A DNA stretch of 8,658 nucleotides, from positions 1-8,658 of the forward strand of contig CAIQCE010000064.1 in the NCBI GenBank assembly GCA_903870185.1. Reading direction: 5' to 3'. The position numbers were made by a program, and so were the translations under genes. Source of the DNA: an uncultured Gammaproteobacteria bacterium. GTDB lineage: Bacteria; Pseudomonadota; Gammaproteobacteria; Coxiellales; Coxiellaceae. The number at the start of each line of letters is the position of its first letter. The first letter of the stretch is position 1. Below the pieces are notes generated by a model that had not been told where the DNA came from, did no database searches, and saw only the letters and a list, made by a program, of their open reading frames with translations. Of this stretch, positions 1-5,296 are shown piece by piece.

Positions 1-122
1 ATAGGTGAGAAATATAATCGTGCTAAGTTAAATAAACTGAGTTGTATGCTCGCCGACACTAATCCTACGAGACACAATTTTATATAACGTTTCAAATGAT
101 CTTGATGAGATTTCTTCAGCAT
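1..122 (-). CDS. Partial membrane protein, possibly GtrA-like (N-terminal 40 residues)
   Basis: An open frame runs from an ATG at 122-120 to the left edge without a stop. The start overlaps the stop of the upstream MFS gene as TAATG, and a good Shine-Dalgarno (GAGGAA) sits 5 nt before it inside the last codons of that gene, so translation is probably coupled. The visible protein begins MLKKSHQDHLKRYIKLC and continues with a hydrophobic stretch (about residues 14-32, LVGLVSASIQLSLFNLARL). A basic N-terminus followed by LVGL-S--IQL-LFNL recalls the first helix of GtrA family proteins, small four-helix membrane proteins linked to polyprenyl-sugar transfer. That assignment rests on a short match and is tentative; any inner-membrane protein with a signal anchor would also fit. 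The start and reading frame are well supported; the function is not. Confidence 0.6.
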   Translation of the reverse strand, partial: MLKKSHQDHLKRYIKLCLVGLVSASIQLSLFNLARLYFSP

Positions 123-1342
123 TAATGTTCCTCAACTAATTTTGATTTACCCCAATATCCAACGACCCCTGCAATATTAATAATACCGGCTACTAATAAT
201 GGAAGGGTGGGTGATAAATAAGTTAAATAGCCGGATAATAAACCCGTGATGCTGAATGCTAATGCCAGTAGGGCATCCGTCGTTCCCATCAATAGTCCTT
301 GCGAATCTTTATGAACATGTCGTGAAAGTTCACTGATTATATTCGTGTAGCATAATGCAACACAAGCGGTGACGATTACGGCAAAGGCAATTTGCCAGGC
401 TATAGAGTCTAAGTATGCATCCAGTATTAATGATAGGCCACTGACCACTAATGAGAATTGAATGATTTGATTGGCATGGCCGATGCGGGCAGCAAATCGA
501 ACGAGAAAAAATAAAGAAAAACAAAGAGAGATTCCCACTAAACATAAGAAGCATGCGATAGCCCTTTGGCCTAAATGCAGATCTTCGGTTAGTTCAATGG
601 CAAGCGATTGGTAATATAAACTCCAGCCTAATTCGAAAAATAAAAATAAGATCAGATGTTTTTGAGTTTTATCATGAGTAAATAATTTTAAAAAATGATG
701 AAATTGATGTTTCCATTTCCGTTCAACGATTGAATGGTTTGGGACTCGAGTTTCATGAAGACTGAAGGCTAGGAGTAATAAATTAAATAGCGAAAGCAGA
801 ATGACGCCCATGAAGGCGAGTTCCAAATTACTCCAGCCTCCATGCGGTACGAGTGGGAAACTCGCAAATAAAGGACCAAATACGAGACCTGCTGTCATTG
901 CAATGGCCATGAGACCAATATTGATGGGCCTTTCTGCATGCGTGCTGAGATCAGTCACAGCTGCTTGTGCGATACATTGACTACCTGAGCTGAGTCCCCC
1001 TAAAACTCGTGCAAAGAGTAGCCAATATAAGTCCATTTTATAAAAACTAATGGCATAACAACTAAAACTAAATAGCTGCACAATAGCACAGGAAATTAAA
1101 GTTTTTCGTCTTCCCCAGAAATCGGATACAGCACCTAATATAGGAGCAGCAAACATGTAGCTGACTGAGTAGAGTGATAATATAAATCCATATAAAAAAT
1201 GTTGCTCTAATCCTGAGGTGCCAAGATCCTTCATTAAAGAAGGCAGTAGGGGGCTGATAATGACAAAACCAATCGCATCGACTGCAATGGCAATAAAGAA
1301 AGGGAAAAATTTACGAAGATGAAATCGATGTTTGGTGCTCAT
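122..1342 (-). CDS. MFS transporter, DHA1 (TetA-like) family
   Basis: This 406-residue inner-membrane protein has about 12 hydrophobic segments and belongs to the major facilitator superfamily, drug:H+ antiporter-1 type. Visible motifs are D22-x2-G25 with P31 and LP at 33-34 in TM1 (motif D1), GAVSDFWGRRK at 70-80 in the TM2-TM3 loop (motif A), R112 with G116 and G120 in TM4 (motif B) and GLVFGP at 152-157 in TM5 (motif C, the antiporter signature). A polar central loop around 196-228 (ERKWKHQFHH) separates the two six-helix halves. Length is normal for the family. The ATG lies 1 nt after the stop of the upstream Bcr/CflA-type gene, with AAGGAAT as ribosome site, so the two are co-transcribed and probably translationally coupled. 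Proton-driven drug or metabolite efflux is inferred from the family; the substrate cannot be told. Confidence 0.9.
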   Translation of the reverse strand: MSTKHRFHLRKFFPFFIAIAVDAIGFVIISPLLPSLMKDLGTSGLEQHFLYGFILSLYSVSYMFAAPILGAVSDFWGRRKTLISCAIVQLFSFSCYAISFYKMDLYWLLFARVLGGLSSGSQCIAQAAVTDLSTHAERPINIGLMAIAMTAGLVFGPLFASFPLVPHGGWSNLELAFMGVILLSLFNLLLLAFSLHETRVPNHSIVERKWKHQFHHFLKLFTHDKTQKHLILFLFFELGWSLYYQSLAIELTEDLHLGQRAIACFLCLVGISLCFSLFFLVRFAARIGHANQIIQFSLVVSGLSLILDAYLDSIAWQIAFAVIVTACVALCYTNIISELSRHVHKDSQGLLMGTTDALLALAFSITGLLSGYLTYLSPTLPLLVAGIINIAGVVGYWGKSKLVEEH

Positions 1343-1343
1343 T

Positions 1344-2540
1344 TTATTCCTTGTGAGACTTGGGGTGGGGTATTAACCACTCACAACAACAGGCAATAAT
1401 GGCAGCGATACAAACCACATAAGCTAGGCAAGAGAGTTCACCATTATAAATTTTTGAGATGAGCCCACTGCCTAGTGTTCCACCAATGCTGATTGATCCT
1501 GAATACAAGGCCATCTTAGCTCCCATGGCTTGATCAGAAGATTCCATCGCTATTCGACTTAACGGAGAGAAAGTTAAACCTGCACCTGCTCCGAAAATTG
1601 TCATTGGAATAATTAAGCTCCATATACAATCCGGGGATATCGTGGTGAAAATGGCCCCTGAAATTCCACCTGTGAGCACTAAGGTTAATCCAACATTGAT
1701 GAGGTGTTTAACATCATAGCGTTTGATAATCGCTCTGATTAAAAAAGTGCCTGTGATAAAGGCACCGAAAATTAAAGACTGAAAGAGTGTGAAAATCTTC
1801 ACAGAATAGTGGAAAGAGTCGACGACTAGAAAAGTGCCTGCCGTGAGCCATGCAATCAAAGATGAAAAAAGTACTAGGAAGCATAACGTGTGAGCGACGA
1901 AACTTTTATTGGACAGTATGGTTCCATAATTTTTCATTATTTTTTTAAGATGAATTGGGTGCTGTTGTTTTCCATTGGGGTTGCTTTCGGGCATGAATTT
2001 AACTAATAAAACAAGTGCGATTACCGAAGAGATCGCAAGCACCCAGAAGATCAGGCGCCAAGTTCCCCATTGTAATAATATAGCCCCTAGGATAGGTCCC
2101 ACCGCGGGAGCTAGTACAGTGATGCTGCTCATCCACGATAAGATCTTAATGGCGGTTTTTTGTTCGAAGAGCTCATGAATAGAAGAGTAACCGGCGACAA
2201 TAGTGGTGCAGACTGAAGTTCCTTGAATGAACCGTGCAATCAATAGAGTGTGGATATCGAGAGTGGTGGCACAAATCACAGTTGAAATTAAAAAGACAAC
2301 CCCGCCTAAAAGTAAGACAGGTTTTCGTCCATATCGATCAGAAAGAGGGCCCACTAAAAGTTGTATGGAGCCACTACCCAAAAACCACATCGTGAGTGTC
2401 ATTTGGACTAGGCTCAATGGGATTTTTAAATCGCCTGACATAGCTGGAAGAGCCGGAAGGTACATATCGGTTGCTAGGTAGGTGATCATTTCTAGAAATA
2501 CGATAAGGGCCGGTAGGACAAATGTTTGAGGCTTTTTCAT
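1344..2540 (-). CDS. Bcr/CflA family multidrug efflux MFS transporter
   Basis: A 398-residue, 12-helix MFS protein of the Bcr/CflA subfamily (drug:H+ antiporters for bicyclomycin, chloramphenicol and similar compounds, in the inner membrane). Diagnostic features are TDMYLPALP at 24-32 in TM1, GPLSDRYGRKP at 64-74 (motif A), R103-x2-QG at 103-107 in TM4, LAPAVGPILGA at 143-153 (motif C) and WR at 161-162 after TM5, all typical of the subfamily. The C-terminus is cysteine-rich (ACCCEWLIPHP). It is the first gene of the leftward operon; a sigma70-like promoter lies about 35-60 bp upstream. The ribosome site is weak (CAGG about 13 nt before ATG), but the start MKKPQTFVLPALIV fits the family well. 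The next gene starts 1 nt after its stop. Family assignment is firm; the drug exported is unknown. Confidence 0.92.
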   Translation of the reverse strand: MKKPQTFVLPALIVFLEMITYLATDMYLPALPAMSGDLKIPLSLVQMTLTMWFLGSGSIQLLVGPLSDRYGRKPVLLLGGVVFLISTVICATTLDIHTLLIARFIQGTSVCTTIVAGYSSIHELFEQKTAIKILSWMSSITVLAPAVGPILGAILLQWGTWRLIFWVLAISSVIALVLLVKFMPESNPNGKQQHPIHLKKIMKNYGTILSNKSFVAHTLCFLVLFSSLIAWLTAGTFLVVDSFHYSVKIFTLFQSLIFGAFITGTFLIRAIIKRYDVKHLINVGLTLVLTGGISGAIFTTISPDCIWSLIIPMTIFGAGAGLTFSPLSRIAMESSDQAMGAKMALYSGSISIGGTLGSGLISKIYNGELSCLAYVVCIAAIIACCCEWLIPHPKSHKE

Positions 2541-2573
2541 TAATTTGGAGCCTGTTTGAATTAAGAACCATTA

Positions 2574-2602
2574 AAGATAGCGAGCATTATCAAGAATGGC
2601 AA
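2574..2602 (-). promoter_or_regulatory. Predicted sigma70 promoter of the leftward transporter operon
   Basis: On the minus strand, TTGCCA (2602-2597) and TATCTT (2579-2574) are separated by exactly 17 bp: 5/6 and 4/6 matches to the -35 and -10 consensus. Transcription would start near 2567, leaving a leader of roughly 27 nt before the Bcr/CflA-type ATG at 2540. The site sits in the 134-bp gap shared with the divergent yqhA-like gene; no convincing promoter was found for the plus-strand side. Confidence 0.45.
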
Positions 2603-2674
2603 TATCATGGGTAGAATTATTATGCAGACTCGGTAGAATAAGGGGTTATTAATTCACCTTAGTGAAGGCTAATT

Positions 2675-3184
2675 ATGAAAAATGAAATGAATACAATGTC
2701 TCGTGTGGTATTTGGTAGTCGTTGGCTACAGGCGCCTTTATATCTGGGTTTGATTGCCGTTCTAGCCATATATGTTTATGAGTTTGGTGCCAGCTTGATG
2801 AATTTAGTTCGGCATGCCACTTCACTCAGTGAAACTCAGATCATGCTTCATGCTTTGGATTTGATCGATATGGTGATGATCGCAAATCTCTTGATCATGG
2901 TTATCGTCGGTGGTTTTGAGACGTTTGTATCACGCTTGAATTTAAGTGGGCATCGAGATCAGCCAGAGTGGCTAGATGAATTTAATGCAGGGACAATGAA
3001 GGTCAAATTGGCTATTGCATTAATCAGTATTTCTTCAATCCATTTATTGAGAACCTTCATTGAGCCCGAATTGCAGAAAACGGGAACTATTATGTGGCAA
3101 GTGGTTATACATGTGACTTTAGTGGTTTCAGCGATTGCCTTGGCTTATACCAATAATATTCTGACATCACATCGGTCGAAGTAA
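2675..3184 (+). CDS. yqhA: YqhA/UPF0114 family inner-membrane protein
   Basis: A 169-residue membrane protein matching E. coli YqhA (164 aa) along its length. Shared blocks, from memory of the E. coli protein, are SRWLQAPLY (15-23), IDMVMIANLLIMVIVGGFE-FVSRL (64-88), SISSIHLLR (118-126) and MW-VVIH-T-V-SA (140-153). Hydrophobic segments at about 19-37, 63-80, 109-127 and 139-160 predict four membrane helices, with a charged loop between helices 2 and 3 (GHRDQPEWLDEFN). GAAGG lies 6 nt before the ATG, a good ribosome site. Two further in-frame Met codons follow (M5, M8), so a slightly shorter N-terminus is possible. The family's physiological function is not established. The ycaR-like gene follows after 17 nt, suggesting one transcript. 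Confidence 0.9.
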   Translation: MKNEMNTMSRVVFGSRWLQAPLYLGLIAVLAIYVYEFGASLMNLVRHATSLSETQIMLHALDLIDMVMIANLLIMVIVGGFETFVSRLNLSGHRDQPEWLDEFNAGTMKVKLAIALISISSIHLLRTFIEPELQKTGTIMWQVVIHVTLVVSAIALAYTNNILTSHRSK

Positions 3185-3201
3185 ATAGTTAGGGGTAAGA
3201 G

Positions 3202-3366
3202 ATGGATGCAAAATTGCTTGAAATTTTAGCCTGCCCTATTTGTAAGGGACCATTATTATTTGATAAGCCTAAGCAAAAACTGATCTGCAAAGTCGATAAA
3301 CTCGCTTACCCCATTCGAAATAATATCCCGGTGATGCTGGTTGATGAGGCTGAGCGGTTAGATTAA
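3202..3366 (+). CDS. ycaR: YcaR-like Trm112/UPF0434 family small zinc-ribbon protein
   Basis: A 54-codon gene opening MDAKLLEILACPICKGPL and ending with VMLVDEAERLD. It matches E. coli YcaR (60 aa): LLEI-ACP-C near the start, then KQ-LICK-D-LA-P-R--IPV. Three cysteines (C11, C14, C29) lie where the family places its metal-binding cysteines. Eukaryotic Trm112 activates methyltransferases; the bacterial proteins are thought to act as similar small partners, but this is family knowledge and not shown for this protein. AGGGG 5-6 nt before the ATG is a good ribosome site, and the 17-nt gap from the yqhA-like stop suggests an operon. In E. coli ycaR lies between lpxK and kdsB; here neither neighbour is present, and a repeat-rich gap follows directly. 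Confidence 0.88.
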   Translation: MDAKLLEILACPICKGPLLFDKPKQKLICKVDKLAYPIRNNIPVMLVDEAERLD

Positions 3367-3368
3367 AT

Positions 3369-3392
3369 GGCGGTTGTAGGGGCGGTTGTAGG
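3369..3392 (+). repeat. 12-bp perfect tandem duplication
   Basis: GGCGGTTGTAGG occurs twice head to tail (3369-3380 and 3381-3392), starting 2 bp after the ycaR-like stop. Its second copy runs into the GTAGGTTGG edge of the first palindromic repeat, so the duplication may be a by-product of insertion or slippage at that edge. Confidence 0.8.
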
Positions 3393-3423
3393 TTGGTCCC
3401 AAGCGGAGCGCGGGCCAACGTAG
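3388..3423 (+). repeat. Palindromic interspersed repeat, B family, short copy
   Basis: The arms GTTGGTCCC (3392-3400) and GGGCCAAC (3412-3419) pair with one bulged base around an AAGCGGAGCGC apex. It shares the layout (GTAGGTT-GTSCCAAGC ... GCGSGSCC-AAC) with the copies at 3451-3482, 5161-5191 and 5220-5259, but not the longer flanks seen in the two B copies. An extragenic palindrome or MITE-like unit is likely; no known name was recognised. Confidence 0.65.
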
Positions 3424-3427
3424 ATAT

Positions 3428-3505
3428 TACAGCGGGACTATCAAATTGTGTAGGTTAGTGCCAAGCGATAGCGCGGCCTAACAAAACAACATATTTTTTT
3501 TTGCA
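3428..3505 (+). repeat. Interspersed repeat B, copy 1 (78 bp)
   Basis: Nearly the same 76-bp sequence recurs at 5138-5213 in the same orientation. Shared parts are TACAGCGGGACTAT, then about 9 variable bases, GTAGGTTAGTGCCAAGCG, a short apex, AGCGCGGCCTAACAAAACA, ACATATT, a T-run and GCA. The centre (3454-3482) folds into a hairpin with arms GTTAGTGCC/GGCCTAAC and one bulge. A run of nine T (3494-3502) lies 11 nt after the stem; this is too far for a standard intrinsic terminator, though it might weakly end the yqhA-ycaR transcript. Confidence 0.8.
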
Positions 3506-3516
3506 TCCTGCATAGC

Positions 3517-3553
3517 TTTTCCTGGATCCTCTGGTCAAGCCAGAGGACGACGG
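3517..3553 (+). repeat. Interspersed repeat A, copy 1 (37 bp, hairpin)
   Basis: This 37-bp sequence is identical at 5071-5107 in the same orientation. It contains a perfect 8-bp stem, TCCTCTGG (3527-3534) and CCAGAGGA (3540-3547), with a TCAAG loop, flanked by TTTTCCTGGA and CGACGG. Short extragenic palindromes of the CTGGATCC...GACG style are common in proteobacterial genomes. This copy sits 35 bp past the end of the 3589-4014 ORF. Confidence 0.85.
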
Positions 3554-3554
3554 G

Positions 3555-3581
3555 TTAAGTGCCAAGCGCTAGCATGGTGCA
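3555..3581 (+). repeat. Degenerate B-family palindrome
   Basis: GTGCCAAGCGCTAGC (3559-3573) followed by ATGGTGC keeps the TGCCAAGCG half of the B family and an imperfect pairing GCCAaGC/GCaTGGtGC around GCTA. The outer GTAGGTT arm is reduced to TTAA. It looks like a worn copy lying directly between repeat A and the end of the accessory ORF. Confidence 0.5.
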
Positions 3582-3588
3582 GTATCAT

Positions 3589-4014
3589 TTACATCCTTAA
3601 TGCTGCAGCCGCCGTGTCACTCAGAGGCACAGGAACTGCTATTGCCATACTATTAAAGATCTCAGAAATATCGTCAGCTCCTATCGCATTTAACTGAAGC
3701 TTCAAGGTATTTGCATCATCATGATCAATTTTTGAGTAGGCAAAAAGCTTGAATTCATCTGTTGTTTTAGAATCAGCCACTTTCATTAAATCCATTAAGA
3801 TAGTGTGGGGTACTGAGCAAAGAGCTAGGGCAACTATGATTCTAAGATTCTGTGCTTTTGTTTTGTTAAGCCTCGGAATATTGGCTACAAAATTATAGAA
3901 TGTAGTGGATTCCATTTTATTAAGTTCTGCCCCGATTTGCGCAGGAAAAAATAAATTTTTCAGAAAAATTGTTTTAAAGGAGTGTCGATTAAAGTTACCT
4001 GATTTTGCTTTCAA
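3589..4014 (-). CDS. Unknown protein; probably the 3' part of the gene at 4018-4983 after an in-frame stop
   Basis: A 141-residue ORF (from a TTG start) with no family recognised. It is in the same frame as the upstream ORF: after that ORF's TAA (4020-4018) the frame continues CTA TTG AAA GCA without any other stop. The only nearby initiator is TTG at 4014, with no Shine-Dalgarno before it; the next Met is at residue 34 (MESTTFYNFVANI), also with a poor ribosome site. The simplest reading is that this is the C-terminal third of a 463-residue protein whose codon 322 became TAA, for example from CAA. The segment is mostly helical in character (NLRIIVALALCSVPHTILMDLMK, about 57-79) and ends in AVPVPLSDTAAAALRM. 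If expressed separately it would be a small soluble protein of unknown role. Confidence 0.5.
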   Translation of the reverse strand: MKAKSGNFNRHSFKTIFLKNLFFPAQIGAELNKMESTTFYNFVANIPRLNKTKAQNLRIIVALALCSVPHTILMDLMKVADSKTTDEFKLFAYSKIDHDDANTLKLQLNAIGADDISEIFNSMAIAVPVPLSDTAAAALRM

Positions 4015-4017
4015 TAG

Positions 4018-4983
4018 TTAAGATATTATTTCAGGAAATTCTTTTATATTTCTAACTCTCATGAGTCTATATTTAAGTTTCATGGCATTTATTCTGCCTG
4101 TTTTACCATGTCGGTGGAGTAAAGAAAATCGACAATGAGCGCTCGTGTAGTCTCTATATTGACATACAGATGTTTTCACCAAATCAGTGAGGGATTTTGT
4201 ATGAGTTTTATCAGAGAGAGGAATTGCAGAGCCATCTAACTTTGATGCTAAGAGTTTATAGAGAGGGAATTCCTCTTGGCCTGCTTTATGAGCTGCAATG
4301 TTATGAGCTTGTTGATCTGAATCTTCTGTTGTATCCAAGGCTGGAATATAGTCTGGCAGATTGGGGTCTGTTGCTTTTGGAGAGCCTTTAATATGATCTT
4401 GCCTAAAGCTAAAATAAGAACCTAGTGGAGATTCATTGGAGTTAGCAGGATGCATGCCCCTCTCAGCTTTAACAGAACTTAAATATCGATTAATTTCTTC
4501 GAACATGGATACAAGATCATCAGAATCAATTTTTAGTGGTATATAAATAGTGAATTGTGAACCATTCAGCAAGCGTGTTGTGCAATCTACCAAATTCTTA
4601 TTTGCACTATTTCCTTTGCTATGCTCCCTTTCAAGAAGGGATATCAGGGAATTCTCATTAGTATATTTAAAGCGTTCAATCACTTCTAATTGGAGGTATT
4701 TATTAAGAATAGCAATGATTTTCTTTTTATGTTGTTTATAGGACGCTTGAGAAAGGCTGATATGAAGTTTATAGTCAGTTGAGCCTGAGCGTAACAGAGT
4801 ATAACGATCCGCAGCGGACATTTCCCCCAAAAAAGTACGTCTTTCAAATTGGCGTTCACGTTCTCGGTCAAGCTCTGAATAAGCGAATGTAAAAGATTTT
4901 CCTGATTCCAACTGATATCTCAGCCCTGAAATTCCTTGTAGGACTTTATGTTCTAATGTGGCAGTTTTTCTATGTGATGGCAT
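4018..4983 (-). CDS. Putative SpvC/OspF-like phosphothreonine-lyase-fold effector, probably truncated
   Basis: A 321-residue soluble protein with no signal peptide or membrane helix. Residues 70-245 show an ordered pattern like the OspF/SpvC/HopAI1 effectors, which inactivate host MAP kinases by eliminating phosphate from phosphothreonine: YKLHIS (71-76; K72, H74), FKYT (105-108; K106, at the place of the catalytic lysine), GSQFTIY (141-147), HP (178-179), YFSFR (190-194; R194) and EEFPLYKLL (237-245, compare EEPFYRLM near the SpvC C-terminus). Class III/IV lanthipeptide synthetase lyase domains share this fold and are an alternative relationship. The alignment is from memory, so the activity is inference. 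The N-terminus carries a charged stretch (SELDRERERQFERR, 36-49). GAGG lies 7 nt before the ATG. The frame reopens straight after the TAA stop, so the product may be truncated. No secretion genes are in the window. Confidence 0.7.
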   Translation of the reverse strand: MPSHRKTATLEHKVLQGISGLRYQLESGKSFTFAYSELDRERERQFERRTFLGEMSAADRYTLLRSGSTDYKLHISLSQASYKQHKKKIIAILNKYLQLEVIERFKYTNENSLISLLEREHSKGNSANKNLVDCTTRLLNGSQFTIYIPLKIDSDDLVSMFEEINRYLSSVKAERGMHPANSNESPLGSYFSFRQDHIKGSPKATDPNLPDYIPALDTTEDSDQQAHNIAAHKAGQEEFPLYKLLASKLDGSAIPLSDKTHTKSLTDLVKTSVCQYRDYTSAHCRFSLLHRHGKTGRINAMKLKYRLMRVRNIKEFPEIIS

Positions 4984-5015
4984 TAATTGGCCTCATTTTA
5001 GTGATTATTTGATCT

Positions 5016-5024
5016 ATATTAGCA
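5016..5024 (-). promoter_or_regulatory. Possible extended -10 promoter of the accessory ORF
   Basis: The minus strand reads TGC-TAATAT (5024-5016), an extended -10 form with four of six -10 positions matching. No -35 box fits at 16-18 bp. A start near 5009 would leave a leader of about 26 nt before the ATG at 4983. Weak on its own, but no better candidate was seen upstream of this ORF. Confidence 0.3.
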
Positions 5025-5070
5025 TGTTGAGATTAAGGAGATATTAAATGCAGGTATTTTGGTGTCTGGA

Positions 5071-5107
5071 TTTTCCTGGATCCTCTGGTCAAGCCAGAGG
5101 ACGACGG
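5071..5107 (+). repeat. Interspersed repeat A, copy 2 (37 bp, hairpin)
   Basis: Base-for-base identical to 3517-3553, same orientation, with the stem TCCTCTGG/CCAGAGGA (5081-5088 and 5094-5101) and TCAAG loop. It lies about 88 bp upstream of the start of the accessory ORF, on the other side from copy 1. Confidence 0.85.
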
Positions 5108-5137
5108 TCTGGGGGTAAGTGTAGCTCGACGAGAACA

Positions 5138-5213
5138 TACAGCGGGACTATACAATAACGTAGGTTAGTGCCAAGCGAAGCGCGGCCTAACAAAACAACA
5201 TATTCTTTTTGCA
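5138..5213 (+). repeat. Interspersed repeat B, copy 2 (76 bp)
   Basis: Same orientation as 3428-3505 and close to identical outside a short variable stretch after GGGACTAT, a 2-bp-shorter apex group (GCGAAGCGC against GCGATAGCGC) and the T-tract. The hairpin core is 5164-5191. It lies outside repeat A with respect to the accessory genes, mirroring the order on the left side. Confidence 0.8.
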
Positions 5214-5219
5214 ATCTCT

Positions 5220-5259
5220 GTTGGGCCGCGCATGCAATGCATGCTTGGCACCAACCTAC
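5220..5259 (-). repeat. Palindromic interspersed repeat, B family, inverted copy
   Basis: Read on the minus strand this begins GTAGGTTGGTGCCAAGC and ends GCGCGGCCCAAC, the B-family arms. Its apex is replaced by a second perfect inverted repeat, GCATGC (5230-5235) and GCATGC (5239-5244). The unit ends 37 bp past the rne stop. An intrinsic terminator for rne is not evident; no T-run follows the stem in the rne direction. Confidence 0.65.
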
Positions 5260-5296
5260 ATTGCCCACCCTACGTGATTTGATGCCCCGCCCTTAA

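Noticed and set aside
1975..2481. Plus-strand ORFs at 1975-2178 and 2227-2481 opposite the Bcr/CflA-type gene
   Set aside because: They lie antisense to a clear transporter coding region, have no recognisable domains and no good ribosome sites.
3483..3502. T9 run after repeat B as an intrinsic terminator for ycaR
   Set aside because: The run starts 11 nt after the hairpin ends, too far for standard hairpin-dependent release. It is better explained as part of repeat B, which has the same tail at 5201-5210.
4018..4020. Stop-codon read-through (TAA followed by CTA) as a programmed event
   Set aside because: Stop-CTA contexts are known mainly for eukaryotic or viral read-through of UGA. TAA is an efficient stop in bacteria and no recoding structure was recognised, so a nonsense mutation is simpler.
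3388..5259. CRISPR array
   Set aside because: The repeats are palindromic, irregularly spaced, in both orientations and without uniform spacers, and no cas genes are present.
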